This document shows, piece after piece, positions 10,832 to 20,436 of a DNA stretch of 22,650 nucleotides (position 1 is the stretch's first letter; each line of letters opens with the position of its first letter). The translations under genes were made by a program, and so were the position numbers. Origin of the DNA: Apostichopus leukothele (taxonomy: Eukaryota > Echinodermata > Holothuroidea > Aspidochirotida > Stichopodidae); assembly GCA_010014835.2 (NCBI GenBank), contig JAAAKB020000021.1:2443776-2466425 (forward strand), given 5' to 3'. The notes beneath the pieces are model-generated. The model worked only from the letters and a program-made list of their open reading frames with translations, did not search any database and was not told the origin of the DNA.

Positions 10832-12198
10832 CTGAAAGATGCGAGAGAAGGTCAATAGTTATAACCTGAGAAATATAAGTCTGCTTTACAGCTTATAATA
10901 TAAATGAACTACTATGCTGGAGATAAGAATGCATCCATGTGGAAACCATAGAAGGGTGAAATGTTGCTGGTGTTTTGTAGTAGCACTGGGTCATTATTTC
11001 TCTACCAAACCATGCAAGATCTCTGCACTGTACAACTTTCATTTATCTTTTGCAAGCACTTGTAACAGTAGTTGCACAATGACATAGATTCAGTCCAATA
11101 GAACTATGTCTTTGTACAAGAAAAATAAACAAATAAATAAAATTAAAAGAAAGAAAAATTGTGTTATGAGATCTGTATGAACATGGTTGCTTCAGGTACT
11201 AGGACCTGTCATTGACAAGCAAGTTGATATGACATTAACGGCTCTAGCAATGAACCCAAGTTTCATGCAAACCATCATTTTGGACTTAACTTTTCCCCAT
11301 TGAACCACTAATGTTGCGATTTAAAAAGCCAATGATCAGACATTCCTAAATTTCTTCAAAAACATTGTCCATTAGTGATAAATACAACCTCAAGTAGAAA
11401 ATGGTTCAGTGTATATTCATTCATATACCATTTGATGACTTGTGGTGTTTCAATGCACCTAGTAAAACCCTTGTCAAAATGTCCCAGTTACTTAAAGAAT
11501 ATCCTACTATTAATAATCTAACACAAACGCCTTGCCACATCGTCATCGAGCCCTATTGCATTCTACTGCTTTGCAACATTGCAATATGCAGAACTGGATT
11601 CTTATCACAGCTTCCCTGGCCTACGGAGTCACAGCTTACAAACTTAAAGGTTCAAATGTTTAAACGCTTCACGTAAGTTTAGAGTGTTTCACCCTGTCAA
11701 GGTCTGGGTACATTGATAGGGGTTTTGTGCTTGTAGTTTATCCAAACAGCAATGTACATTGCTTGTTCATAGAAACACTTCTCTTACAACATAAGACAGA
11801 AGCTATAGCTGCCCTGTGTGGAACAGCCTGTGCATTTTGTTCATAATAGCCTTCATGAGACGACACCAAGTGTCCTAATGTATGTAAGCTCAGCCCGAAC
11901 TCCCGGAGGATGAACTGCTATATTTTCATCAAGATTTGGTTGTCTGACAGAAATTTTGATATCTTTCTTTCTTGTATGACCATATTCAATTAGCCTTTGG
12001 CAGTAAAATGTTGCAGTTTATATAACATTAAACTTAAGTCTGAAGTGAAAGGTAACAAATAACACATCTTTGTACTAATCTGGTAATAGTACTTAATAGT
12101 TATGGGCTGTGATAGCTGAATGGGTATAGCCTAGTTCAGTACACTGTATGTAGGCTAGTAATCGAGATGATACTTGTATACATATAAACTGTACAAAC
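10832..12198 (-). other. SNRK intron 1 (1,367 bp)
   Basis: GT-AG bounded on the minus strand: donor GTTTGT after 12199, acceptor TTTCAG before 10831. It is AT-rich with a small A-rich simple tract near 11120-11160. I see no nested gene; the 91-codon open frame at 11401-11676 on the plus strand has no recognisable product and no coding context. Confidence 0.9.
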
Positions 12199-12322
12199 CT
12201 GTGAATACATGTTTAGCCAACTTGACAATAGCGAAATGGCCGCGTCCGAGTGTCCGTTCCAAGTCGTATAAACCGGCAAATTTCCCATCGTAACTAGATT
12301 TTCGGACTAAATCAGTCATCAT
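12199..12322 (-). CDS. SNRK: SNRK kinase, coding exon 1 (residues 1-42, Gly-rich loop)
   Basis: This exon is 124 bases, 41 codons plus one base, ending in a split Gly codon before the donor GTTTGT. It reads MMTDLVRK, then [20 protein letters not shown] and [13 protein letters not shown]. It holds the ATP-binding loop GxGxFxxVK (Gly26, Gly28, Phe30, Val33, Lys34) and matches the start of animal SNRK ([26 protein letters not shown]). Joined to the 10358-10831 exon it gives [12 protein letters not shown] without a gap. Two Met codons begin the frame. The second (12319) has A at -3 and so a better initiation context; the first (12322) has T at -3. An in-frame stop lies about seven codons upstream, so translation must start here unless there is an upstream splice. 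The Thr/Asp-rich N-terminus before YDGK is three residues longer than in human SNRK. Confidence 0.96.
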
Positions 12323-12584
12323 TAAAACAATCCACCCTTTTTAAAATTGCTATTGCATCTTTGTTGTACTTTTCTCCTTAGCTAGTACAGAAAATATTTG
12401 ATGTATTTGTCTCTTCGGTTGGACATTTCTTATCATTAGAAAAGCCGGTTGTATTTGTGAACGTTTAGCAGTAGACTACACATGTCAGTCGTTCTCAAAC
12501 TTCTCAGAAACGACTCACACAAGCAGTACATACATTTGCAATGCATTTGCTCGTTCACCGTAGAAACAATCTCAGTTCAGTAGT

Positions 12585-12615
12585 ATGACGTATACACGTC
12601 AACAAAAACGTCATA
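12585..12615 (-). promoter_or_regulatory. Cluster of three CRE/ATF half-sites in SNRK upstream region
   Basis: TGACGT (12586-12591), ACGTCA (12596-12601) and ACGTCA (12608-12613) fall within 28 bases. The outer two form a perfect 8-bp inverted repeat, TATGACGT and ACGTCATA. CREB/ATF-family bZIP dimers bind TGACGTCA or its half-sites, and such sites are usual in proximal promoters. The cluster is 264-294 bp upstream of the SNRK start codon, which would suit a promoter. The match is by motif and position only. Confidence 0.35.
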
Positions 12616-12790
12616 ACATTTGCGGAAGCTAAACAAGCAAGACAACCAGAATGCAAAATGCAAAATGCATTGAGGTTTCGATGACTTCAATGCACTAGAC
12701 TTCTGCTTGTTATTATAACCAGAACTAGCTGTCACAATAACACTATGGCATGATAAACACAGGTCAGTCTACTGTATGTGGCTATACACA

Positions 12791-12925
12791 CCTCCACCAA
12801 AAACAATAGGGGTATTGTACTAAATGTTATGAATCCACACACCAAGTATTAGAGGTATCCACGATTTCCATCGTTAGATATCTTGTAAAAGGTTTTTCAG
12901 AGTTTGACCTCTGGTGACCTCAAAG
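12791..12925 (+). repeat. Copy of a degenerate 127-134 bp repeat (isolated copy)
   Basis: It runs from CCTCCACCAAAAACAATAGG through a spacer with ATCCACACACCAAGTAT to TTAGATATCTTGTAAAAGG and TTTGACCTCTGGTGACCTCA. The same order of words is found in the tandem copies at 13353-13671. TGACCT-CTGG-TGACCT (12905-12920) is a perfect direct repeat with four-base spacing. Confidence 0.7.
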
Positions 12926-13276
12926 GAGATTTGATCTTACAAGCAACAGGAATCGACAAAAGCTCGTGAACTCACTGCCAACCTAAGACCGTTTTATACG
13001 ATTATTTCGCATTGAGAATGGTCATAGTAAAAAATCGAACTAGACGAACTGTTAAGTTTCATAAACAGCGCCTGGTCACAACGAAACTACATCCAACATG
13101 AAATAAATACGACGGAAATCGTCCAGTAAAACAGCTGTACTACAAAGAGTACAATTTGTTTTACGCAAAGAAGGCTTCCGAGCGGCACGTTGAAGCCAAT
13201 TCAAATATGTTCGAGTTTTGAGCGTTGAGTTTTTTTATTCTACGGATGCCCATAAGCTCATTTCCAATTGCCAATA

Positions 13277-13296
13277 GCCTCCTATTCGTAGGAGGC
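13277..13296 (+). repeat. Perfect 8-bp hairpin with TTCG loop
   Basis: GCCTCCTA-TTCG-TAGGAGGC folds back perfectly. A TTCG loop is favourable in RNA, although the closing pair here is A-T instead of C-G. It lies in a locally GC-richer patch just before the tandem repeat. No terminator or gene is associated. Confidence 0.6.
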
Positions 13297-13352
13297 GTAA
13301 CGCACATGTTATCTGTTAGGCTGATCGGTGGGAGATACGGTAGCTTATAATA

Positions 13353-13671
13353 CAAGGTTTCCACAATTTGGCGTCTGGTGACTCCAAATGACATTTGACC
13401 TCAATCAAATCTTTTACTGAACGTGTCACAACTACATACTAAATATGAGATTCGTCCAACCTTCCATTCTTGAGTTATCGTGTTTACAAGGTTTCACAAT
13501 TTGACTTCTTGTGACCTCCACGAAAAACAATAGGGATCTTTAATTCAATGTGGTACTCCTTCACACGAAATACGAGATTGATCCAAGCTTTCCTTCTTTA
13601 TATATCGTGTTAACAAGGTTTACACAATTTGACCCCTGGTGACCCAAAATGACTCCACCAAAAAACATAAC
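13353..13671 (+). repeat. Tandem degenerate repeat, about 2.4 copies of 127-134 bp
   Basis: CAAGGTTT marks unit starts at 13353, 13487 and 13614 (spacing 134 and 127 bp); the third unit is cut off near 13671. Shared words are CACAATTTGAC, CTGGTGACC-like, ACCAAAAACAATAGGG-like, GAGATTxxTCCAA and CCTTCTT-TATATCGTGTT. With the copy at 12791-12925 this makes a dispersed plus tandem repeat, rather old to judge from the divergence between copies. I cannot tell whether it derives from a transposon. Confidence 0.75.
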
Positions 13672-14128
13672 TTTTTGCCCCTAACTGTGGTCCCCCACTC
13701 ATAACATAATTATAACCAAACGATTATTTTGAAGCTATCCTTGTACATCAAAGTTGAACAGTATTTAAGCCCAAACTGTACAAGCTAAAATTGTTAAAGT
13801 TTTCAAAAGTGCTTCTTCTGGAATCTTAACTAAACGTTTACATGTTTCATTGGATCAAAATGCTTTACATATTAAAGTAGTAACATACTTTGTAGTAAAA
13901 TGAATTTGAGCATCAGTGACCAGTAGTTGACTTTCTAACAACTTGATGGCAGTGAAGATGATGAGCTTTAAGATACGCATTCCGTAGCTGGAGTAATTAA
14001 CCATCACACATAACACATGAGACTGAACCTGCCTGCATGTATCTGTCTACAATCTACAATTGAACACTGATATAAACTTTTACCAATATCTGTGTAAGAC
14101 AGTATCCCTCGTTTAGTGATAAACAACA

Positions 14129-14230
14129 ATGGCGGGCACAAATAATGGGGATATCATCCACCTCCGTTGCAGTGTAAAGAGAGGGGAGAAGGGGGGGGGG
14201 GATTCATTCGGGTTTAATTCTTACATTTAA
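14129..14230 (+). other. Short open frame of 33 codons with good start context
   Basis: The frame begins ACAACAATGGCG, with C at -3 but G at +4 and an ACAACA leader typical of animal starts. It reads MAGTNNGDIIHLRCSVKRGE, runs through a poly-G tract as Gly-Gly-Gly, and ends SFGFNSYI. There is no recognised homologue. The poly-G run would make the frame unstable. I keep it only as a weak candidate for a small ORF or a first exon; chance is more likely. Confidence 0.1.
14191..14201 (+). repeat. Poly-G run of 11
   Basis: G11 follows GAGGGGAGAA. It is a homopolymer with length likely to vary between alleles. Confidence 0.95.
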
Positions 14231-14389
14231 TTGTGGATGAACTACACCATTACTCAGGATACATTATTTGAAGTACTACGGGTCTCTTACTTTGAACGGG
14301 TACGTCATTTAAATTGCCACGGGAATATTTTTCTTTGGGTGCTTTTTAAATCTTGACAGGCTAGTTGTCACTTCCTGTAAATTATCCTG

Positions 14390-14521
14390 TTATTTACGGT
14401 ACGTATCTTCCTTCATTGGTGGAGGCATACCCATAATGCAACAGAAACTGTCCATGTCTGCCAATCACTCACCGATTGTTCCCATAACAAGTCCAAAGCT
14501 CACGATGACTTCGAAAGTAAT
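14390..14521 (-). pseudogene. Unrecognised minus-strand frame with coding-like ends and one internal TGA
   Basis: On the minus strand a 44-codon stretch reads ITFEVIVSFGLVMGTIGE, then TGA, then LADMDSFCCIMGMPPP and MKEDTYRK before TAA. The first half looks like a short membrane segment, and the codons are less AT-rich than the neighbourhood. A GTGAGT donor overlaps the GGTGAGTGA around the internal stop, so the first half could instead be an exon end spliced away from the second. There is no Met at its left end. I do not recognise the product; a decayed retrocopy, a real small exon or chance are all possible. Confidence 0.15.
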
Positions 14522-15980
14522 TTATGTTCTTTATAGTGTGGTTCTCACAACAGGTTTACTATAGGTTATACTACCTTATTATTTACCAATACTGTCCCAT
14601 CAGCACTCCTGTCGATTATCACTTGATGTGACTAAAACGGAAAGCGGAAGGAAATGAAACTTCTCTTCGTGGCTCATAATTACTCTTTGAATTATAAACA
14701 CATTCATTCTAGTTTTATACAGATAGATTTAAACGATATGCACTGATAATGAATATTAAATTCCCATCAGTAAACGTCTCTTGATTCGGAATTAAGTGTA
14801 AATTATATCCATAGTAACACGTTTAGTCGTTTCATTCTCACACATTCCTCTGCATTGACTTCACCAGAAATCCAACTTTGTTTACTAAACCGCGCGGCCT
14901 TGCCGATGCACGCCAATGATAGGATGTCTTATGAAAATTAAATAACATAACACCTGTTAACTTTTCGGACTCCGATGCTAACATTGTCTCATTGTCAATT
15001 AATTAGTTGTTTTAATGGTGATAGAACTAACCGGAAGTCGAATTAGTTATCTACAGAAAAGTTACTGTTAACAATATCGCGCCTGCTTTGCTCAAGCTAA
15101 ATTATCACAAGTGGTGTTGTACGTATGGTGAGCACTTTACCTTTCAATGTTCCGATTTAAATGAATACTGTGAATCAGATCTAATGGTACCTCATGGGAG
15201 TTTGTACGGTGAAGTAATGACATCACCAAAAAAAAAAAACATGGTGATACTTTTCTTCATTGATGTGGCAATTGCAGTTGAGTTATTGATGTCGTCATGG
15301 CAATTAATTTCAAATCGTGTGTGCTATTCTTTTCAAGTTTTAACTAATTTATCAACAACAGACAATAATATGTGTTAAAAGATAAGGAAATGCTCATAAA
15401 TTTCTCATCACAGAAAACAGACAACTCAAAGCAAATATTCTACAAATATACCACATTTCAACTAGGAACAAGTTAGCAATATAATGAAGTCCAACACACG
15501 TGTTTCTCAAACTGTGATTGTGAAATGATTCTGCCAGTAACCTGATGCAGGGACAGTATTACAACGGAAGCGTAGAAAAGACATCATGTTGACGACCTAA
15601 GCATATGGTAAAACGGTAAATACCTGAAAATCAACGCTTTGTCCAGAAGTTGACCTTGTTGTTCGGTAACTTAGTACAACTTATTTGTTCCAAGTTTTTG
15701 CCTTTTTAACAGCAGTATATATTTGTTAAAGATGGAAGAGAGTATGCAAAATTTTGATTGTAAAATTGAGGAGGTTATTCAAATTTATTGCATTGAGTTA
15801 AATCACGATTCAGAATGATATTTTACTCAATCGTAAAGATGCAATTTTCATATTTGACCGCCTTGGAAGTTGTTCGTTTCTTGACAAACCAGTAATTTCA
15901 AGTGTTGTAGGGTAGATTAAATATTGTGTTTAAGTCGTCAGAGTAATGTCCCCTTTACATTTCCGTACATAGCTACATCT

Positions 15981-15993
15981 GTTGCCGAGCAAC
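15981..15993. promoter_or_regulatory. Perfect X-box (RFX-type) motif
   Basis: GTTGCC-G-AGCAAC fits the RFX consensus GTNRCC, 0-3 bases, RGYAAC on both strands, within a 6-bp hairpin CTGTTG/CAACAG. RFX factors control cilia genes and other targets through such sites. No gene start is identified close by, so its role is open; such a match is expected by chance roughly once in several windows of this size. Confidence 0.25.
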
Positions 15994-16521
15994 AGTCCTT
16001 ACTGTTAGCGAGTGTTACCTATCCTTGTGTGTCATAGGACTATGTAGGCCTATACTGTACGTAGTGTATGGTACAACAATATTGATTTATACGATATAAA
16101 CAAGATGTATAGGACTCAAGTGTTATTGAGAGATAAATAACACAAGATACTTTCACTTGTCTTTCAAAGTACAACTATCAAATACATTGCAAGTATTTCA
16201 ATTAGAGTTATATTATTTTATTATGTATTGTGCAAAATAATCTCACAATGTCAGGCATTATGTGTGAAATATGAAATCAACCGCACTTAGAGATCAAGCC
16301 AGAATCATTTGCAAGTTAGTACTGAATTTTGGGTTGTAACGAAAAGTTGCAATTATAATAGTACTAGGTAACCCTCAGACATCTTAGATAAACATGTGAC
16401 AACAAATATCTTAGAGAGTGTATTTACGTATATGTTGGTTGTTTTAAAGATGTTTAAGCAACTGGATCAAAGAAAAATAACACTTTCGTACCAACTTTAC
16501 AGGCTTTCCAACATAAGCACA

Positions 16522-16559
16522 GGGGGGAGGGGGTAGACGAGGGTGTGAGAGGGAGGGGG
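16522..16559 (+). repeat. G-rich tract with G-quadruplex potential
   Basis: Runs of G6, G5, G3, G3 and G5 are separated by spacers of 1, 7, 7 and 1 bases. This fits the four-run quadruplex rule. It stands alone in AT-rich DNA, about 340 bp before the hAT element. Confidence 0.6.
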
Positions 16560-16895
16560 ACGTAAAGAAATGTATTATACAGTTGATATAAACTATTCCA
16601 GAAGTAATTTGAGTGAATTATGACGTGGTTTTAAAAAGATAACCGTGATCGTCATCTTATGACAATTTACCTAAATTCCCGTAATGTGAAGCGCATACGT
16701 TACTTATTCAACGCGTGATATAGAAATTAACATGTTACCCTAACTACCAAACTGTAAACCTGGTTGTCGGTAACCTGTTCAACCAATCTGTACTTTAAGT
16801 ATTGAAATGAACTTCACATGCCATTGAAGTCTGTATCCATTACTATTAATATCGAAGAAATCGAACAACTATATGCCAAGGAGAACAGGGAACAT

Positions 16896-17149
16896 CAATG
16901 TTGTAGTACTCGAAAAGTAGACCTACTCGGTACTCGAGTACTTTTTGCGAGTATTTGGTACACGCACTCGGTGGAAGTACTTGAGTGTTACAGTACTCGC
17001 ACTAGTCATTCAGTACCAGAAACTCGAATTAGAAAAGCGTTCGTACTCGGTACAGGGATTTTAAAATGACGTGTTCGGACTCTGGTATACTTGGTACTCG
17101 GAACCTCAAGTACTCGATACTCGGATAATAGTAAGTACTCACAACACTG
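16896..17149 (+). mobile_element. Non-autonomous hAT-type DNA transposon (MITE), 254 bp
   Basis: The left end is CAATGTTGTAGTACTCG. The right end, read on the minus strand, is CAGTGTTGTGAGTACTTAC, so the two are terminal inverted repeats differing by a few bases. The flanking 8-mers GGGAACAT (16888-16895) and GTGAACAA (17150-17157) agree at six of eight positions, as expected for a worn 8-bp target-site duplication, the hAT hallmark. The interior is packed with TACTCG/CGAGTA words (GGTACTCGAGTACTTTTTGC and others), typical of hAT ends of the CAGTGTTGTAGTACTCG kind. There is no transposase; it would need enzyme from a full-length relative. The 83- and 101-codon frames at 16818-17069 and 17071-17376 run across its ends and are not genes. 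Confidence 0.82.
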
Positions 17150-17157
17150 GTGAACAA

Positions 17158-17760
17158 CTAAAAAGACAAGGATTTATTAAAGCAGAACACACTAAGACAA
17201 GTGGTATTGTGCATAATGCTAATAGACTGGCCATTATCCAGACGGATTTAGAGAAATTAATCTCTAGGCCGCTAACTCTTCATTCAGTCCAATCATTACT
17301 TTTGCATTGGTTACATTATATGGTTGTATCATCTCTATTTGAAGAAGAAAAGTCTCTAGAAAGTATGTATTTCTGATAGATCTTACAATATTACAACATC
17401 ACACTTGTCATGCAAATTAGCATAACAATTCTAATCTACACGATCCATTGGCTTCACAAAACTATGAGACGAGACTATTGGTTTTCTGTTGAACTATACG
17501 CGAAAGTTTTAAAACGGTTATGACTATATACTATCTGAATGTATATATCAATGAAAAGCTATATATATTGCAAGTCTAATGACAGGTAAATGCATATTCA
17601 TGATATATGATTCGAACCAGTCTAAGGATCTTGCGAGGGTCATATTAAAAGTAATGCTCTATATTTAGTACAAATGAAACAAAGAAAGACTGGTAATTAA
17701 TTTAGAACTTCTCTTTTAAGATAAATATTGTAAAGAGATATCTAAACACACATAAAATAA
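17158..17760. other. Non-coding flank between hAT element and FReD upstream region
   Basis: Directly after the transposon comes AT-rich DNA without coding signals. TATA-like words such as CTATATATATTG (about 17560-17572) occur but not in a convincing promoter position. I see nothing else here. Confidence 0.5.
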
Positions 17761-17761
17761 G

Positions 17762-17771
17762 GGGGATTTCC
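17762..17771 (+). promoter_or_regulatory. NF-kB-type site upstream of candidate first exon
   Basis: GGGGATTTCC is a full match to the kB consensus GGGRNWYYCC, followed 12 bases later by the half-site-like GGGAAATAT. It lies 255 bp before the Met codon of the signal-peptide-like exon. FReD lectins are often immune-induced, so a Rel-type input would be sensible. A match of this strength is, however, expected about once per window by chance on the two strands. Confidence 0.25.
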
Positions 17772-18025
17772 GGGCTCGTGTGGGAAATATGGAAAAGCAA
17801 AAGTACCTCTGGTAAATTTTATTAAAATGAAATTATTCATAAAGACGTTAACATAATTTCATATTTGAGTTGATGAATCGAGTCGATTCAAGGTTTCCAT
17901 AGTTTTTAACAGTTGTTTCCTTAAACTGAGAGATCCATCGTATTTGAGAAATACCTTCATTCGTTTTGCAGACTCTGCTCAGAAGATATCATTCTAAATA
18001 AAGTCTACATTTCATTCAATCAACC

Positions 18026-18105
18026 ATGAAGTTACAACTTTGTGCTTCTTCATTTTTGGAGTTTTTCTTCTGGAGTTTCTTTGTGTAGAATCTTCTGATG
18101 AAGTG
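18026..18105 (+). CDS. Candidate signal-peptide exon, frame-shifted by one base
   Basis: ATG at 18026 follows CAACC and opens MKLQLCASSF and then a hydrophobic run, but this frame stops after 20 codons at TAG. The overlapping frame from the same place reads FFIFGVFLLEFLCVESSDEV, a good hydrophobic core with a Cys-Val-Glu-Ser-type end, and runs open into a strong GTAAGT donor at 18106. One more base in the T5 run at 18052-18056 would join the Met start to this frame and give a typical secretion signal. So this may be a sequencing or allele error in a homopolymer, a broken first exon, or chance. If it is real, it is a likely first exon for the FReD gene 3.7 kb downstream, but its phase 0 end does not fit the phase 1 start of the FReD exon, so another exon must lie between. 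Confidence 0.3.
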
Positions 18106-19926
18106 GTAAGTCTTTCAATTATATTTCAGGACGTTTTCATTATTTATCAAAATGTCCATTTTCATACCTTATAAATATTATTTTTTTCTAAATGTTAAAA
18201 ATATATTTTCTGTTTCATAATTTCTTCTCGTTTTTGCTAAATCGGTGCATGCAGCTATTCAGACTGATTTCTTGTTTTTATTTTTTCAATCTTTCTTCAA
18301 TGCTAACCATATCACCTAAACATTTGAATACTTAAGATTTTCTCAATTAAAAACCTGAACAGTATAACATCTCTCTGATCGATATACGTGTTTATACATA
18401 TTTTAAAAAGATATTGAAAGATTATCTCTTAATTCATTCAAGAATGTGAACTTGCATTGTCTATTCTCTTTGAAAAGTCAGTTAATCCTTCTTACAGTGG
18501 ATTTCTTTTGTTACATGTATACACAACTGTATAATGCACTGGGAAGTTATAATATATATCATCTATAAAACCTCATTGTTAATAAAGTTAATACAGTGAC
18601 ACTGAAATTAAAACTGAGTATTTTTAGCTTTCCAATTACTCTCGAAATATGTTCATCCTTGCATACGCCAGATAGGCAATACATTGATTTTATTTCTTAA
18701 AACTCATATTTAAAACGAAATGCTGAAAGTTATCCTTTATACTTAGAAGAAGAACTGAAGTTTCGAACAATATTCTAAAGAATTCAGCACCGTAACATTC
18801 TAACATTGTACAAGTATTTTAAAAATACTAATTAACAGACTTTTCTCTTATATTTACTAAAATCAACTTTAAATTACAACAATACATTTGATCCAATGTT
18901 TATTCAAAGAATGAATGTTCAAGTGATATATTGAGGCAAACAGACAAACAAGATTTTAAATACTACTCAAAGCCGAGCGCAACTTTACTCTAAAAACTAG
19001 CATAAATATTTATTTAACTAATATTAAAAAGAACATTTTGTTTAGCTACTAATTTTGTGAGTTACATGATAATACCAAGTTTCTTTGCTTCATAAGCATG
19101 TGCTTATTTTTTGGTTTACTAACATGCGGTATTATATATCTTGGCAGTGTATTGTTTAATATCATCAAATATCTTAAAGGTTATGGGCGTTAAGAAATTA
19201 AATACTTTTTGAATAATTAGTAATTTCGCTAGTAAATCTTGCAAATAAACTATGATTCGTAACTAAATAGGTAGTCCATCAGCATTACTTTTTTGGGAAA
19301 GAACTGCTTCTCAACAATGGCCTTTCCCAATTTTAAATTTTATGTTTGCTATTTACTAAACTAAGGATTAAATGTCACTAACTTCTCAACAGCAATATCG
19401 GAAAAGGTTGAATCCAAAATAAATTTAAAAGTAACAAATGGATGACTTTATTGATAATTTTTTTCAACTATAAGTTATTGAGACGTTAATGCGTTAATTT
19501 GGTGTTCACTTTATTTAGGAAATTTCAGTTTATTAAACATGACCGTCTCCTGTGTTTTTGAAAACTAATTTCATTAAAACCTTTGGAAACACTATAAGAT
19601 TATTATTTGTTTTGTCCACACTTACAGATAATTATAAATAAGTTTCAAAAGGGAAGGGTAAAATTAATGCGCAAGTCCACTTCAAAAAAGTAATGACCCT
19701 TCATATTTTTTTTTAAATCATAGCATAGCATGCACCTACACAAAATTAATTCAAATCTCGCCTTCCAAAACAATCCTAAATATTGACATTGTCATTTACC
19801 AAAATAAATATCGTAAAACGAAAGCATCATTATCCTCACTAGTTATTTTGTATTAGGAAGAGAAAGCAGGTTTTACACACGATAGGCCTACTTGAACTTA
19901 TTGTGACATCTTTTATCTTAGACTTA

Positions 19927-20206
19927 AAATGATAACTGATCGAAGCGGTATAATATCTTTATTTATGCCAAATAACACATGTTCTGTCGATTTTGTACAA
20001 GAATTAAAGTCATTCTTTTATGATTCTCTTCATTTTTGCTATTCTCCATACAAAATGCACAATTTGACATATTTTAGAGATTTAAGTAAAGTTAAATATG
20101 CGTATTGGACCCTTTGATGTGATTATTCTAATTTACCTTTTTTGGTTTGAAGATGATATCTGATCGACGCGGTAAAATCTCTTTATTTACGCAACATAAC
20201 ACATGT
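19927..20206 (+). repeat. Direct repeat of about 56 bp, 224 bp apart
   Basis: The two copies, 19927-19982 and 20151-20206, share TGATCGA-CGCGGTA-like, CTTTATTTA and CATAACACATGT-like words and agree at roughly 85% of positions. Weaker similarity continues after each copy (acatgt, then A-rich and TTCTTTTA/CTCTTTTA words), so the unit may be the full 224 bp tandemly doubled and diverged. No function is apparent. Confidence 0.65.
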
Positions 20207-20436
20207 AAACAAAAAATTAAGTAAAACTTTTGTTAGTCTCTTTTAGTAACCTCTACCATGGAACAAGTTGTATCATGTGATCCTTTAAAGTTTATAGAAA
20301 AAATACTTTGTCATTTCCTTGTTTATATCTTGTTTTGCAATATAATACAAACATCATGATTCTATGTGCCAGGTATTGTCACTCGTTAATGTAAAGTTTT
20401 GAAAATCCGCTTTCCACAAATGACTTTATTTTTCAG

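Larger units (their letters stand above)
12323..14128 (-). other. SNRK 5' flank: 5' UTR, promoter candidates and repeats
   Basis: There is no coding sequence other than SNRK here. The stretch next to the start codon is presumably 5' UTR and promoter, but no TATA box or other start-site signal stands out. Farther right lie the CRE-type pair, the degenerate tandem repeat and the small GC-rich hairpin, listed on their own. The 77-codon minus-strand frame at 13161-13394 overlaps the repeat and is not supported. Confidence 0.5.
14231..16887. other. Non-coding stretch between SNRK and the hAT element
   Basis: Apart from the weak minus-strand frame at 14390-14521 (separate entry), no gene can be supported. 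A slightly GC-richer patch with CG dinucleotides lies at 14885-15085 (CCGCGCGGCC, ATCGCGCC) and could mark an unseen promoter. The 96-codon plus-strand frame at 15088-15378 has no recognisable product. An X-box motif and a G-rich tract are listed separately. Confidence 0.5.

Noticed and set aside
12105-12176. tRNA-like box A (TAGCTGAATGGGTATAGCC) on the plus strand in SNRK intron 1
   Set aside because: Box A is good and a TCGA word lies about 45 bases on, but the anticodon and T stems do not pair and box B does not match.
13161-13394. 77-codon minus-strand frame
   Set aside because: It spans the hairpin and the degenerate repeat; no domain and no splice context.
16818-17376. 83- and 101-codon plus-strand frames
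   Set aside because: They run across the ends of the hAT element, including its TACTCG-rich interior; no transposase motif.
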